Below, piece after piece: positions 40,575-47,940 of a stretch of DNA of 64,000 nucleotides. Each line of letters starts with the position of its first letter. Positions within the stretch are counted from its first letter, which is position 1. The notes beneath the pieces are model-generated. The model was not told the origin of the DNA. It did no database searches and worked only from the letters and a program-made list of their open reading frames with translations. Source of the DNA: Feifania hominis (GTDB lineage Bacteria > Bacillota > Clostridia > Oscillospirales > Feifaniaceae); the NCBI RefSeq assembly GCF_014384765.1, contig NZ_JACRSP010000003.1, forward strand, positions 344,059 to 408,058, given 5' to 3'. Position numbers and translations under genes: made by a program.

Positions 40575-42788
40575 ATGGGAAAAATCAACGTGCTCGACCG
40601 GCAGGTGGCGAATCTGATCGCGGCGGGCGAGGTGGTCGACCGGCCGATGTCGGTGGCCAAGGAGCTCACCGAGAACGCCATTGACGCGGGCGCGACCAGC
40701 ATCACCGTCGAGATCCGTCACGGGGGTGCGAGCTACCTGCGCGTCACCGACAACGGCGTGGGGATGGAGCGCGACGACGTGCCGCGCGCCTTTTTGCGCC
40801 ACGCCACGAGCAAGGTGCGCACCGAGGAGGATCTCACGCGCATCGGCACGCTCGGCTTTCGCGGCGAGGCGCTCGCGGCCATCGCGGCGGTGTCAAAAGT
40901 GGCGGTGATGACCAGACAGAGCGGCCAGACCGAGGGCACGCTCTACCGCATCGAGGGCGGCGAGGAGCTCGAGCTCGCCCCGGCAGGCTGTCCGGACGGC
41001 ACGACGGTCACGGTGCGCGATCTGTTTTTCAACACCCCCGCGCGCATGAAGTTTCTCAAAAAGGACGCGACCGAGTCCGCCACCATCGCGGCGCTGATGG
41101 ACAAGTTCGCCCTCTCCCACCCGGAGATCGCGTTCTGCTTCATCCGCGACGGGCGCCCCGCGCTGCAGACCACGGGCGACGGCGACCTGTCGGCTGTGGT
41201 CTTTGAGGTCTATGGGCGCGACAGCTCGAAGAAGATGCTCGAGGTGCGCTACGAACACGAGGGAATCCGCGTCAGCGGCTTTGTGGGCGCGCCCCTCGCG
41301 GCGCGGCCCAACCGCAATTTGCAGAACTTCTTTTTAAACGGCCGCATGGTCAAGGCAAAGACCTTTACCTACGCGCTCGAGGAGGCCTTTCAAAACCGGA
41401 TCATGACCGAGCGATACCCCATCTGCGCGCTCGCGGTCGAGCTTGACACCGCGCTTGTGGATGTGAATGTGCATCCGACCAAGCTCGAGGTGAAGTTTGC
41501 CAACGAGCGCCGGGTCTATGAGGCGGTCTACTTTGCGGTCTGTGCGGCGCTTGACGCGCGCGGGGAGCGCGACGCCTTTGAGCTGCCGCAGGCCCCGCGC
41601 GCCGCGGCGCGCTTCGACGTGCCGGCGGCCGAGTACACGCAGCAGCGCCTCGGCGCCCCCGCGCGGGCGGGCGTCGCCTATGCCCCGCCGAAAGACGAGC
41701 CGCCGGTCCGGGTGGATCAGCAGGCCTGGGGCTACCGGGGCGGGAGCGCCGCCGTGAAGCCGGAGCCCGCGGCCAAACCGCCGCGCTGGACGAGCGAGCC
41801 GCCCGCCGGCCCGGCCCGGCCCGCCGCGTGGCCGCGCGGCGCCGGTGCGCAGGCGCCCGCAGCAGCGCAGAGCGCGCAGACCACCCCGGAGGAGCTCCGG
41901 CCAAACGGCAGAACGGCGAGCGCGACCGGGCCGCAGAGCGCGGAGGGCTCCGCCGGTGTCCGGTACGCTGACGGCGCGCAGGCGCCCGCATGGGAGGGAA
42001 AATCGCCCGCCGCGGGGGACACTGCGCCGGATTGCCGGGCGGAGGGCTTGCGCGGGGAGAGCTCCGCCGCAGGAGAGCACCGCGCCGACAGCGGGGAGAC
42101 CGCGCAGGGCGCTGAGGCTCACGGGGCGGACCTCGCGCAGGGCGAAGCCGCGCCGGCACCGGAGAATATACCGGCGCAGGGAGATCCGCCGGAGCGCGGG
42201 GAGGAGCCCCCCGCTGTGGCGCGGGAGAGCTTTCGGCTGGCCGGCGAGCTCTACCACACCTATCTCATCGTGGAGGTCGGCGACGACGTCTACTTCATCG
42301 ACAAGCACGCCGCGCAGGAGCGCATGACTTTCGAGCGGCTTCGCGCGGCGCAGGCCGCCCGTGAGACGCAGACTCTGCTCGCGCCGGTGATGGTGCCCCT
42401 CGCCCGCGAGGAGGCGGCCGCAGTCGCGCAGAATCTGCCGGTCTTCGAGCAGCTCGGCTTTGCGCTTGAGGACTTCGGCGACGGCAGCTTTCTGTGCCGC
42501 GGCGCGCCGATTGGAACCGACGAGGGGGACATCCCCGCGCTCGTCGAGGAGGTGGCGGGCGAGCTGCTGCGCGGCAAGCGGGATCCCGGCCCCCACAGCA
42601 TCGACGATCTGCTGCACTCCATCGCCTGCAAGGCGTCGATGAAAGGCGGGCAGAAAAACGCCCCCGAGGATCTCGAAGATCTGGTCGCAAAGCTCCTGGC
42701 GCTGCCCGACATCCGCTACTGCCCGCATGGGCGGCCGGTGGCGCTGGTGCTCTCGCGCCGCTACTTTGAAAAACAGTTCCGGCGGTGA
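40575..42788 (+). CDS. mutL: DNA mismatch repair endonuclease MutL
   Basis: The 737-residue protein has the GHKL ATPase domain at the N-terminus (ENAIDAGA, VTDNGVGM, ATSKV, GTLGFRGEALAAI), to about residue 335. A Pro/Ala/Glu-rich linker of some 200 residues follows, then the dimerisation domain. The endonuclease motif DKHAAQERMTFE matches D-x-HA-x2-E-x4-E, and CPHGRP lies 22 residues from the end, so this is a nicking MutL as in Bacillus. The linker is unusually long and repetitive. Start chosen at 40575, 8 nt after AGGAGG. Confidence 0.94.
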   Translation: MGKINVLDRQVANLIAAGEVVDRPMSVAKELTENAIDAGATSITVEIRHGGASYLRVTDNGVGMERDDVPRAFLRHATSKVRTEEDLTRIGTLGFRGEALAAIAAVSKVAVMTRQSGQTEGTLYRIEGGEELELAPAGCPDGTTVTVRDLFFNTPARMKFLKKDATESATIAALMDKFALSHPEIAFCFIRDGRPALQTTGDGDLSAVVFEVYGRDSSKKMLEVRYEHEGIRVSGFVGAPLAARPNRNLQNFFLNGRMVKAKTFTYALEEAFQNRIMTERYPICALAVELDTALVDVNVHPTKLEVKFANERRVYEAVYFAVCAALDARGERDAFELPQAPRAAARFDVPAAEYTQQRLGAPARAGVAYAPPKDEPPVRVDQQAWGYRGGSAAVKPEPAAKPPRWTSEPPAGPARPAAWPRGAGAQAPAAAQSAQTTPEELRPNGRTASATGPQSAEGSAGVRYADGAQAPAWEGKSPAAGDTAPDCRAEGLRGESSAAGEHRADSGETAQGAEAHGADLAQGEAAPAPENIPAQGDPPERGEEPPAVARESFRLAGELYHTYLIVEVGDDVYFIDKHAAQERMTFERLRAAQAARETQTLLAPVMVPLAREEAAAVAQNLPVFEQLGFALEDFGDGSFLCRGAPIGTDEGDIPALVEEVAGELLRGKRDPGPHSIDDLLHSIACKASMKGGQKNAPEDLEDLVAKLLALPDIRYCPHGRPVALVLSRRYFEKQFRR

Positions 42789-42793
42789 GTGGT

Positions 42794-43732
42794 ATGAGAC
42801 GACAGCTTTTGCCGGCGGTGGTCGGCACCACGGCGAGCGGCAAGACGGCGCTCGCCATCCGCCTCGCGCAGCGCTGCGGCGGCGAGGTGGTCTCGGCCGA
42901 CTCCATGCAGATCTACCGCCGCATGGACATCGGCACGGCCAAGCCCACGGCGGCCGAGCGGCGAGAGGCCGTGCACCACATGGTGGACATTGTGGAGCCC
43001 GGCGAGAGCTTTTCGACCTTTGACTATGTCGCGATGGCGCGCGGGGTGATCGCGCAGATCGCGGCGCGCGGGCGGCTGCCGATTCTCGCGGGGGGCACGG
43101 GGCTCTATGTCTCGACGCTTCTCGACGGCACGAGTCTGCCCGAGATGGAAAACGACGCGGCGGTGCGTGAGAAGTACCTCGCCATCGCGCGCGAGCAGGG
43201 AAACGAGGCGCTGCACAGGCAGCTTGCGCAGGTCGATCCGGCCGCGGCCGCAGCCGTTCACCCGAACAACGTCAAGCGCGTGGCGCGGGCGCTTGAGGTC
43301 TACGAGCTGACGGGCAGGACCGTCACCTGGTGGAATGAGCGCTCGAAGAGAGAGCCCTCGCCCTATGAGCCGCTGCTCTTCGGGCTGACCTACCGCGACC
43401 GGGCGCGGCTCTACGAGGCCATTGACAGCCGTGTGGACCGCATGGTGCAGCAGGGGCTTCTCGACGAGGTGCGCTCGCTTCTCGACGCGGGCGTCTGCCC
43501 CGCGTCGACCGCCTTTCAGGCCATCGGCTACAAGGAGCTCGCGGCCCATCTCGCCGGGGCTTGCAGCTTCGAGCAGGCGGTCGAGAGCGTCAAGCGCGAA
43601 TCGCGCCGGTACGCCAAGCGCCAGCTGACCTGGTTTCGGCGCGACGGGCGGGTGCGCTGGTTCTATGTGGATGAGATGGACATGGAAAAAATTACAGAAA
43701 ATTGCCAAAACATGGTAGTCAATCATCTCTGA
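42794..43732 (+). CDS. miaA: tRNA dimethylallyltransferase, MiaA
   Basis: The 312-residue enzyme adds dimethylallyl to A37 of tRNAs reading UNN codons, giving the substrate of MiaB. Visible features: P-loop VVGTTASGKTALAI, VVSADSMQIYRRMDIGTAKPT, LAGGTGLYVSTLLDG, and the tRNA-binding AIGYKELAAHL and RYAKRQLTWFRRD segments. ATG 42794 is preceded by GGTGAGTGG; a GTG at 42785 overlapping the mutL stop is also possible. The mutSL-miaA-hfq order is common in bacteria. Confidence 0.95.
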   Translation: MRRQLLPAVVGTTASGKTALAIRLAQRCGGEVVSADSMQIYRRMDIGTAKPTAAERREAVHHMVDIVEPGESFSTFDYVAMARGVIAQIAARGRLPILAGGTGLYVSTLLDGTSLPEMENDAAVREKYLAIAREQGNEALHRQLAQVDPAAAAAVHPNNVKRVARALEVYELTGRTVTWWNERSKREPSPYEPLLFGLTYRDRARLYEAIDSRVDRMVQQGLLDEVRSLLDAGVCPASTAFQAIGYKELAAHLAGACSFEQAVESVKRESRRYAKRQLTWFRRDGRVRWFYVDEMDMEKITENCQNMVVNHL

Positions 43733-43744
43733 TTCTGTTATACT
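43716..43744 (+). promoter_or_regulatory. Candidate internal promoter for hfq
   Basis: TAGTCA (43716-43721), 17 nt, TATACT (43739-43744). It overlaps the last codons of miaA and lies about 55 nt upstream of hfq. Confidence 0.5.
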
Positions 43745-43798
43745 GTTTTCTGTCGGGCGGCCTGTCCGGCTAAAACAGAAAGACGGGGGACAAGAACC

Positions 43799-44041
43799 AT
43801 GAACAGAATCAATTTGCAGGACAACTTTTTGAACCAAGCGCGCCGCGAGCGCATCTTTCTGACGATGTATCTGATGAACGGCGTCAAGATGACGGGCGTC
43901 TGCAAGGGCTTTGACAACTTTGTGGTGCTGCTCGAGAGCGGCGGCATCGATCAGATGATATACAAACACGCGATTTCAACCGTGATTCCGGCCCGGCAGA
44001 TCAACGCGGCGCAGCCGCCGCAGGGGGATGCCGAGGACTGA
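43799..44041 (+). CDS. hfq: RNA chaperone Hfq
   Basis: The 80-residue Sm-like protein has Sm1 (NLQDNFLNQARRERIFLTMY, VKMTGVCKGFDNFVVLL) and Sm2 (the YKHAIST motif, normal for Gram-positive Hfq). It forms a hexameric ring that binds U-rich RNA ends and A-rich mRNA. A short polar C-tail follows. GGGGGACAAGAACC precedes the ATG. It is relevant to the candidate small RNA at 4039-4112. The next gene starts 20 nt downstream. Confidence 0.96.
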   Translation: MNRINLQDNFLNQARRERIFLTMYLMNGVKMTGVCKGFDNFVVLLESGGIDQMIYKHAISTVIPARQINAAQPPQGDAED

Positions 44042-44061
44042 CACGGGCTGTAAGGAGGACC

Positions 44062-45279
44062 ATGAGACGAGTCATTGGCAGGATCATTGCAACGGTGGTT
44101 GTCTTGGCGGCGGCCGCGTTTCTCGCGCTGCAGCTGTTTCGCTTTTCGCTGCCCGAGTACCAGACCGAGACGGCCGAGCTCTACTCGGCGAGCGAGGAGA
44201 CGGCGGTGCAGGGGCTTCTCATCCGCGAGGAGCAGCTCATCGCCTACCCGGCCGACCCGGACGCGGCCTATGAGTACCTGGTGGACGACGGCGTGCGGGT
44301 GGCAAAGGGCGGCAAGATCGCGACGGTCTACCGAAGCCAGGAGGATCTCAGCCGCCGGCTCGAGGTGACAAGGCTGACCAGCAAAATCGAGAATCTCGAG
44401 CGCGTGGTCGGCGAGTCGGCCGAGAGCGTGGTGGAGATTGCGAGCATCGAGCAGGACATCAACTCCCTGATACTCAGCGTGCACGGCGCGCTCGACGAGA
44501 ACCGCGGCGACCGGGTCAGCGCCCTCGAGGACGAGCTGCACCTGGCGATCAACAAGAAGAAGGCGATCATGGGCGGAAGCGACGAGCTGCTCGCTGAAAT
44601 TGCGGCGCTCACCGCCGAGCGCGATCGGATTCAGAGCACCATCCAATCGGCTGAGACGGCGCTCTACGCGCCTGAGGCGGGCTACTTTGTCAAGACGACC
44701 GACGGCTACGAGACGCAGCTTCTGCCGGACGAGGTGGAGAATCTCACCGTCGAGCGGCTCACGCAGCTGATGGACATGCAGGTGACACCGACCGACGAGT
44801 ACGCGGGCAAGGTGGTCACCGACTACCAGTGGTTCTTCGCGTGTGTGCTCACCGATGAGCAGTGCCAGGGACTCACCCAGGGGCAGAAGGTGTCTCTTCG
44901 CTTTCCGTTTCTGATCGACGAGTCGATTCCGGCCACGCTCGACATTCTGCGCGAGGAGCACGAGGGGAACCTCGCGGTCTTCTCGAGCTACTATGTGCTA
45001 AACGAGATCAATCTGCTGCGCAGCCAGACGGTGCAGATCGTGCGCGACGACCACCAGGGGCTCAAGGTGAACTCTTCGGCGCTGCGCGTGGTGGACGGCG
45101 AGTCGGGGGTCTTTACGCTCTCGGGCTCGGTCATCGAGTTCAAGCCGGTGAACATCCTCTACGCCAAGGACAACTATGTGATCGTCGAGTGGGACCAGAA
45201 CCAGAAAGGCGGCCTCAAGCTCTACGACGAGGTCATCGTCAAGGGCAAGGACCTCTACGACGGCAAAGTCATCAATTGA
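44062..45279 (+). CDS. HlyD-like membrane-anchored protein
   Basis: The 405-residue protein has one N-terminal membrane anchor (about residues 7-26) and an extracytoplasmic body. That body has a lipoyl-like strand (AVQGLLIREEQLIAYP), a coiled-coil hairpin (about 95-205) and beta-barrel segments toward the end. This is the layout of membrane-fusion or HlyD-domain proteins. Such genes commonly lie just before the PLP-binding protein and sepF genes in Clostridia, hinting at a link to the cell envelope or division. No partner transporter is adjacent. Confidence 0.7.
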   Translation: MRRVIGRIIATVVVLAAAAFLALQLFRFSLPEYQTETAELYSASEETAVQGLLIREEQLIAYPADPDAAYEYLVDDGVRVAKGGKIATVYRSQEDLSRRLEVTRLTSKIENLERVVGESAESVVEIASIEQDINSLILSVHGALDENRGDRVSALEDELHLAINKKKAIMGGSDELLAEIAALTAERDRIQSTIQSAETALYAPEAGYFVKTTDGYETQLLPDEVENLTVERLTQLMDMQVTPTDEYAGKVVTDYQWFFACVLTDEQCQGLTQGQKVSLRFPFLIDESIPATLDILREEHEGNLAVFSSYYVLNEINLLRSQTVQIVRDDHQGLKVNSSALRVVDGESGVFTLSGSVIEFKPVNILYAKDNYVIVEWDQNQKGGLKLYDEVIVKGKDLYDGKVIN

Positions 45280-45289
45280 GGTGAATACA

Positions 45290-45976
45290 ATGAGTATAGC
45301 AGATAACTTAAAATACATAGAGGAGCGAATTGCGGCAGCTGCCGAGCGGTCGGGCCGCCGGAGGGAGGACATCACGCTCATCGCGGTGTCGAAGAAAGTG
45401 GAGCCGGCGCGCATCTGCGAGGCCGCCGCCTGCGGCGTGACGGACATCGGCGAGAACTATGCCCAGGAGCTCACGGCAAAGCTCCCGGAGCTGCCGCAGG
45501 AGCTCAGAAAGCACTACATCGGCCATCTGCAGTCGAACAAGGTCAAGCTGCTCGTGGGCCGGGTCGAGACCATTCAGTCGGTGGACAGCGAACGCCTCGC
45601 CGCCGAGATCGAGCGCCGCGCGGCGGCGCTCGGCGTGCGCCAGAGGGTGCTCGTTGAGGTCAACCTCGGCAGCGAGCTGAGAAAGAGCGGCGTCGCGGCC
45701 GAGCAGGCGCCGGAGCTTGTGGAGCGGATCGCCGCATACCCCCACGTCGAGGCGGCGGGGCTCATGGCCATTCCGCCGCAGTGTGACAGCGAGAGCGAGG
45801 CGCGGCGCTATTTTGAGCGGCTGCACCGAATTTATGTTGACATCAAGAACAAAAAAATAGATAATACTAATATATGTCTTCTTTCGATGGGCATGTCGGC
45901 CGACTTTGAAGCGGCAATCGCCGAGGGGTCGAACATGGTGCGCATCGGAACGGCCATCTTCGGCAGCCGCACGTGA
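45290..45976 (+). CDS. PLP-binding homeostasis protein (YggS/PLPBP)
   Basis: The 228-residue alanine-racemase-fold protein binds pyridoxal phosphate on the lysine in LIAVSKKVEPARI (about residue 36). It also has FGENYAQE-like GENYAQELTAK, HYIGHLQSNKVKLL, VLVEVNLGSELRKSGV and LSMGMSADFEAAIAEGSNMVRIGTAIFG. It has no racemase partner domain and is thought to manage PLP and amino-acid pools. GAGGTG lies 6 nt before the ATG. The gene is part of the Gram-positive division cluster (sepF, yggT, divIVA downstream). Confidence 0.93.
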   Translation: MSIADNLKYIEERIAAAAERSGRRREDITLIAVSKKVEPARICEAAACGVTDIGENYAQELTAKLPELPQELRKHYIGHLQSNKVKLLVGRVETIQSVDSERLAAEIERRAAALGVRQRVLVEVNLGSELRKSGVAAEQAPELVERIAAYPHVEAAGLMAIPPQCDSESEARRYFERLHRIYVDIKNKKIDNTNICLLSMGMSADFEAAIAEGSNMVRIGTAIFGSRT

Positions 45977-46055
45977 GCGCGGGGGGCATTTGACAGCGAC
46001 GATACGACAGGATGTCTGATACAGAAGACCGTCACCATTGATTGGAGGTAACAGT

Positions 46056-46556
46056 ATGGGAATGTTCAGTAAACTCAAGGATTTCATCGGCGCGGGGGAC
46101 GACGACCTCTACGATGAGGAGGAAGAGGACGTCGGCATCTTTGCCATAGAGAAAGGCGTGTCCGGCGACGGCCGTGAGCGCGCGCCCGAGGAGAAGAAGG
46201 GCAGCTCCTACGAGACCCGCTACGAGTCGAAGTCCGCGGAGCAGAAGCGCAGCAACAAGGTCGTCAACATCCACACGACCGCGCAGCTGCAGGTCATTCT
46301 GGTCAAGCCCGAGCGCTTTGACGACGCGGCCGGCATCGCCGACCACCTAAACGAGAAGCGCACGATTGTTCTGAATCTCGAGTCCACCAACAAGGACGTC
46401 AGCCGCCGCCTTGTCGACTTTCTGTCGGGCGTGGCCTATGCCAACGGCGGCCAGATCAAAAAGGTGGCCAATTCCACCTTTATCATCACCCCCTACAACG
46501 TGGACATCATGGGGGATCTTCTCGACGAGCTCGAAAACAACGGCGTGTTCTTCTGA
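46056..46556 (+). CDS. sepF: Cell division protein SepF
   Basis: The 166-residue protein starts with the membrane-targeting amphipathic helix MGMFSKLKDFIG. An acidic and polar linker follows (about 15-70), then the SepF core (KVVNIHTTAQLQVILVKPER, IADHLNEKRTIVLNLESTNKDVSRRLVDFLSGVAYANGG, STFIITPYNVDI). It polymerises at the septum, tethering FtsZ to the membrane. TTGGAGGTAACAGT precedes the ATG. It is followed by yggT and divIVA. Confidence 0.95.
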   Translation: MGMFSKLKDFIGAGDDDLYDEEEEDVGIFAIEKGVSGDGRERAPEEKKGSSYETRYESKSAEQKRSNKVVNIHTTAQLQVILVKPERFDDAAGIADHLNEKRTIVLNLESTNKDVSRRLVDFLSGVAYANGGQIKKVANSTFIITPYNVDIMGDLLDELENNGVFF

Positions 46557-46581
46557 CCGGATCGGAGTGAAACAGAATTAG

Positions 46582-46866
46582 ATGAATACCGTTTTGTACT
46601 ATGTCTGCCGTGTCGCGAGCAGCTTTCTGAGCGTCGTTCAGACGCTCCTCGTGCTGCGGGCGATACTCAGCTGGTTCGCCTACGCGAACCCGACGGTCGG
46701 GCGGATGTACGGGGCGCTTGCGAATTTGACGGAACCAATTGTGGTTCCGTTTCGCGCAATCACCGAGCGAATCCCGTTTCTGCGTGCCATTCCGCTCGAT
46801 TTTTCCATCATTCTGACCTGGTTTGCGCTGGAAGTTCTGCGCAGACTGGTCTGGATGCTCTACTGA
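46582..46866 (+). CDS. YggT-family membrane protein
   Basis: The 94-residue protein has two hydrophobic helices (about residues 8-30 and 72-92) around a loop with the family motif LTEPIVVPFRAITERIP. YggT proteins sit between sepF and divIVA in most Firmicutes and are linked to division-site or osmotic functions, without a known activity. It lies 25 nt after sepF. The length is normal. Confidence 0.9.
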   Translation: MNTVLYYVCRVASSFLSVVQTLLVLRAILSWFAYANPTVGRMYGALANLTEPIVVPFRAITERIPFLRAIPLDFSIILTWFALEVLRRLVWMLY

Positions 46867-46918
46867 CCCGGATGGATTGACCCGTAAAAACAGAGAAAAC
46901 GGGAGGGGATGTAAAACC

Positions 46919-47908
46919 ATGATCAACGCGGAGGATATCAAGAGCAAGCTCTTTCGAAAGCAGCTCAGCGGCTACAGCATCGCCGAGGTGGACCTCTTTC
47001 TGTCGGAGGTCTCGGCCGATGTGGAGGAGCTAAACCGCCAGAACGCCGAGCTTCTCTCGAAGATTGATCTGCTCATTGAGCGGCTCGACCAGTATGAGCA
47101 GCAGGAGGAGCAGATCAAGGCCGCCATTTTAAACGCCCAGCGCATGTGCGACAGCATGGTCAAGGACGCGCAGAGCCGCGCCGATCTGCTCATTCGCGAC
47201 GCGGAGATCCGCGCCAAGAAGATTGTCGACAGCGCCGACGCCACCATTGAGAACAAAAAGCATGAGTTCGAGAGCCTCAAGGCCGAGGTCTCGCGCTTTC
47301 GCGGCGAACTCATTGACATGTACAAGTCCCATCTGGATGTGATCCGCGAGCTGCCCGCCTTTGAGAACCCGGAGGCGGACGCGACGCTGCCGCCGCCTGA
47401 GAGCGATGAGCAGCCCGAGCCGGAGCAGGACTATGCCGAGCCGCCGGCGTATGAGACCCGTGAGCCGGAGCCCGCACCCCAGCCGGAGACGGCGCGCAGC
47501 ACGCCCGAGCCGGAGCCCGAGCGCAGCGCCCCCGAGCCGGAGGAGCCGGCGCCGAGCTACGATGTGATCGAGGAAGAGGAATACGAGTATGCCGGTTATG
47601 AGCCGGCACCCGTTTCGACGGGCTCTTTTACCGACACGGTGGACCTCGATTTTCACGAGGTCTATGACGATGAGAACGCGGACACCCGCGAGCTCACCGT
47701 GGAGGATATGCGCTTTGACGCGCCGGAGCCGGAGCGCAGCGCCCCGGAGCCCGAGCCCGAGAAGTCCCGCCGCAGCCGCTTTGCGGACATGCTCAAGTTC
47801 GGCGCCGACTACGACATCGACGGCGACGATGAGGATGACGACGAAGACGAGGACGACGAGGATGAGGACGAGGCGTTTGAGCGCCGCTTCTTCCGGCGGA
47901 AAAAATAG
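46919..47908 (+). CDS. divIVA: DivIVA-family protein with long acidic tail
   Basis: The 329-residue protein has the DivIVA N-terminal membrane-curvature domain (IKSKLFRKQLSGYSIAEVDLFL, to about 40) and long coiled coils to about 145. A low-complexity C-terminal half built of Glu/Pro repeats (EPEPERSAPEPE type, twice), an acidic Asp-Glu run and a basic end RRFFRRKK follow. DivIVA gathers at the septum and poles and recruits envelope and chromosome-segregation proteins. The tail makes it about twice the length of B. subtilis DivIVA. GGAGGGGATGTAAAACC precedes the ATG. Confidence 0.9.
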   Translation: MINAEDIKSKLFRKQLSGYSIAEVDLFLSEVSADVEELNRQNAELLSKIDLLIERLDQYEQQEEQIKAAILNAQRMCDSMVKDAQSRADLLIRDAEIRAKKIVDSADATIENKKHEFESLKAEVSRFRGELIDMYKSHLDVIRELPAFENPEADATLPPPESDEQPEPEQDYAEPPAYETREPEPAPQPETARSTPEPEPERSAPEPEEPAPSYDVIEEEEYEYAGYEPAPVSTGSFTDTVDLDFHEVYDDENADTRELTVEDMRFDAPEPERSAPEPEPEKSRRSRFADMLKFGADYDIDGDDEDDDEDEDDEDEDEAFERRFFRRKK

Positions 47909-47940
47909 CCAGTATTTCCAGTATTTAAGGAGAGAAAACA

